Assembly: GCA_002077065.1 (NCBI GenBank)
Contig: NAJO01000052.1
Span: 124,001-188,000 of the forward strand
DNA length: 64,000 nucleotides
Origin: Cryoendolithus antarcticus
Taxonomy: Eukaryota > Ascomycota > Dothideomycetes > Cladosporiales > Cladosporiaceae
Reading direction: 5' to 3'
A program made the translations under genes and the position numbers. Under the pieces are notes generated by a model. It ran no database searches and was not told where the DNA came from. It worked only from the letters and a program-made list of their open reading frames with translations. Shown here in pieces: positions 61,501 to 64,000 of this stretch (positions within the stretch are counted from its first letter, which is position 1; every line of letters begins with the position of its first letter).

Positions 61501-63725
61501 CGCCAAGGTCTGGGATGGAAGCGACGTGAACAGTACTGTGGGCGATTTGAGGGCCACTGCGACGCTCAAAAGAGCAAAGGCTGCGCGCTATCGGAGTACA
61601 CCATCGTCGCCACTCACCCAGGAAGCGTCACGTGGTTTGGACGAGGAGTATGCATGGGAGAAGGGCCAGCAATCGCGTGAGCGACCGAAGTCGATGTTCG
61701 CTGGGCCATCGATGGGTCCCAAGTCGCAGTATGCGAGATCCATCACAGAGTACACAGGGAGCACGATATCGGCGGACTGGACAACGAGCTCAGGCTACAC
61801 GACACCGAAGAAGGACTACAGCGTCTGGCTACCGAGCTCGCAGGCGAACTCGGATGATGAGCAAGACAGTGGGGAAGAGGACGGCAAGTCCAAAGCCCAG
61901 CGACCGGGCATGCATCGCCGGACGTCTTCGGTACCTGCCCTAGACATGCCAACCGTCAATAAGCTGAGAAAGGCTCAGAAGCCTCCGACTACGCCACAGC
62001 ATTCAACGAGGCACGTGCGAGGGGAGTCGGCGCCGATCATGCTCCCCACTGAGCCTACGTCGGCACCAGCGAAGTTGCAGAAACGGCAGACGGTGCTTCC
62101 AAAGTCGGAGGAGCGTTCTTCACGTGACCTTGGTGCGAAGACAGCTGGTGACACGGCAAAGTCAAGCAAGCTGGCCGCCTTTACGCCCGCGTTCATGCAG
62201 AAGCATCGTAGGTCATCCTCTCCACTAAAGCATGAGTATGAGCCTTCTACAGCCAGCGACTCTAGGTCTGAAGACAGCAACTTGTCCGACATCGATGACA
62301 ACGAGTCTATCACTTCCGAGGAGTCCGGTGCAGAGCAGATCTCTACTCTGGGCCCTCTCAAGGCTTTCCCCACTTATGGTGGCTACACACCAATGGTGCA
62401 GCCAACACCGCCGCAGTCGCAGTACACGCCATCCGGTGCTTCTATCGCACCATCGCAGTCGGCTTCTCAAGGACCTTACCGCAGTGTGCCAGTCGTAGAC
62501 AGTCAAGCAGCGCAGACCGTAGCTTCGCTCTTCGCGTGGGCTGACGACACAGGAGCCTGGGTCAACTTACACCCGGACGAGTGCACTATCGTAGTCACTC
62601 CGGGGCTGATCGAAGCCTTCGACATGGCGCAGGCCCTTGGAGCACGATCAGCTAAGGACTCTGACCCCACTCAGAGCCCTTCGACCCGCGGCGTCAAGCC
62701 ACTGATCGCCCTCGAACTCACGCCTCTTGTACCACTACGTCGCGGTACCGCCTTGGACATCTCCATCCGCTCACCACCAACCTCCAATTCAATGTACAAG
62801 ACCTCCCCCAACATCATGTTCCGCTCCCGCTCTCCCGAAGACTGCGAGACATTCTACCATCTCCTGAACCGCGCTCGCATCAATAATCCGACTTACATTG
62901 CGCTGCAGCACGCCCGCGGTCCGTCAGCGACAAGTAACTGGGGTGAGACGATGGCTATGCGGAACGCCGCACGAGGCGCCAGCAGCAGCTCCTGGTTCAA
63001 TCTGCCCTCTCGCAAAGGCTCCTACCGCTCCAAGGGCGAGCGCCGTGTAGTCTCTGCAGCCGAGACAGCATCCTCAATCGGGACCGTGAACTCCGCCTTC
63101 TCTGCCCTACGTCGGTTCAGTGGGAGTGGGAAGATCTTCAACATCGCCAAGTCGACTATCAGCACCAGGGAAGGTGGCGCGAGGAGCGCAACATACTCTG
63201 ATTCTCTTTCCTCAGGCGCAACGACACCACTACCTGTCGATCCTAGACTGGGTACACCGCTTGGGTTGACGAACATGAAGATTCGCTTTTACGTGCGCGA
63301 GACAGCAGGCAAATGGCGTGATCTCGGCTCCGCGCGACTCAATATCCTGCTTCCTCCTCGCGCCGATCCTAATATTCCTGCTGATCCGCGCGTGACGGGT
63401 AAGGAGAAGAGGGTCTTGGTGCAAGGGAAGACCCAGGGGGAGGTACTGCTAGATGCCACATTAGGCGAGACGTGCTTTGAGCGTGTGGCGCGTACAGGCA
63501 TCGCTGTCAGTGTATGGGAGGAGCTTGTAGGTGCGAATGGTGAAAAGGGGCACGTTGGCCACCAGGGAGGCGTGCTTGGAGCCAGGGCGACGGTTTACAT
63601 GGTGCAGATGAAATCTGTGAGTCTCCATATCTACACGCTGATATCGACGAGTTGGTTTACTAATACGAGATCAGGAACGGGACACGGCATATACATTCGG
63701 GCTGGTGGGCAAGCTACGATACTAG
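58538..63725 (+). CDS. Large protein with DH/RhoGEF-like segment (Bud3-like candidate)
   Basis: Two coding exons (58538-63616, 63675-63725) encode about 1709 residues. The last intron (GTGAGTC to GATCAG, 58 nt) joins VYMVQMKS to ERDTAYTFGLVGKLRY and the true stop at 63723-63725; reading through instead gives a false 70-residue tail. Residues 1-600 are basic, Ser/Arg/Lys-rich disorder, with several repeated SGKIAGWNAA/FSGRIEGWLA-like motifs near 35 and 367. About 600-760 reads like a DH domain: DIMNEVTSDELKYQRELRTLV, then VNMGVALERLKTAHKRIP and YDQYLQAWRMGFQDIVVNLAP. A PH-like region follows. The C-terminal ordered part includes IRFYVRETAGKWRDLGSARL. A Rho-type GEF at septa, as for Neurospora BUD-3, is plausible, but such proteins are also annotated as splicing coactivators. 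Family not certain. Confidence 0.7.
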
Positions 63726-64000
63726 AAGTGGCCGGTTACACTGCGCCAATGGAAATACTGGCGTTTGCGGTGGCTCGGAGTGGACGGGGTCCAGAGCTGG
63801 TTCCTCATACGATATCGCCTTTTGCTGATACCCCGGGGACGGCCATGTGCACACATAACATACATAATCTCAATACCATTAATACTGGGGAACACACTAG
63901 TGCTCACACCTCCATCTCTCCAAGTCTGTCATTGCTCGGATGGTAAGATCGGCATACTCATAGTGGCCGTAAATTCAATCCAGCGCCTAGCTCCATCCCG

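Noticed and set aside
63617..63946. 70-residue C-terminal tail of the large protein by read-through
   Set aside because: It includes an intron with good signals; splicing gives a short, ordered end and an immediate stop at 63723.

Overview
The window is nuclear DNA of a filamentous ascomycete. The evidence is gene structure (short introns of about 47-65 nt with GT..AG ends and CTAAC/CTGAC-type branch sites, genes on both strands, no operons) and gene content (fungal HET-NACHT-WD40 receptor, fungal rhodopsin-like membrane protein, DUF1770/ATG43-like protein, CASP/Coy1, Vps3, calcineurin B). The style fits Pezizomycotina, probably Dothideomycetes, but I cannot fix the genus. Exon joins below were worked out by reading splice signals and checking the reading frame. 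No RNA gene, CRISPR array or complete mobile element was recognised.

Layout. 1.4-7.2 kb: a divergent pair of endomembrane-trafficking genes, a CASP-type Golgi coiled-coil protein and the CORVET subunit Vps3. 7.3-9.5 kb: a MoaA (molybdenum cofactor) gene with an unusual 3' half that lacks the expected MoaC domain. 9.9-11.7 kb: an MFS transporter. 13.2-13.7 kb: a GFA-fold zinc protein. 14.2-18.8 kb: a HET-NACHT-WD40 NOD-like receptor of about 1512 residues. 19.9-28.6 kb: two FAD monooxygenases, a seven-helix rhodopsin-like membrane protein and an ACS-family MFS anion transporter, which together look like a small accessory metabolic neighbourhood. 29-37.3 kb: an orphan protein, an SRPBCC protein, an extended SDR/epimerase, a long coiled-coil protein and two tandem paralogues of an F-box-like fungal family. 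37.6-47.1 kb: Pus7 pseudouridine synthase, a C2H2-like proline/glutamine-rich protein, an NAD(P)-binding SDR and a sulfotransferase-fold protein. 48.5-50.0 kb: divergent ATG43-like and calcineurin B genes. 50.4-52.6 kb: a secreted, probably GPI-anchored thaumatin-like protein next to three tandem copies of a tiny single-pass membrane protein, one copy broken by a nonsense codon. 53.0-63.7 kb: an Xaa-Pro aminopeptidase, a GH2 beta-mannosidase and a large protein with a DH-like segment.

Most of the window is housekeeping. The parts most worth a second look are the MoaA gene, where keeping or removing one intron decides whether the protein ends in the Gly-Gly tail; the HET-NACHT-WD40 receptor; and the tandem small-membrane-protein array with its TAG-interrupted copy.
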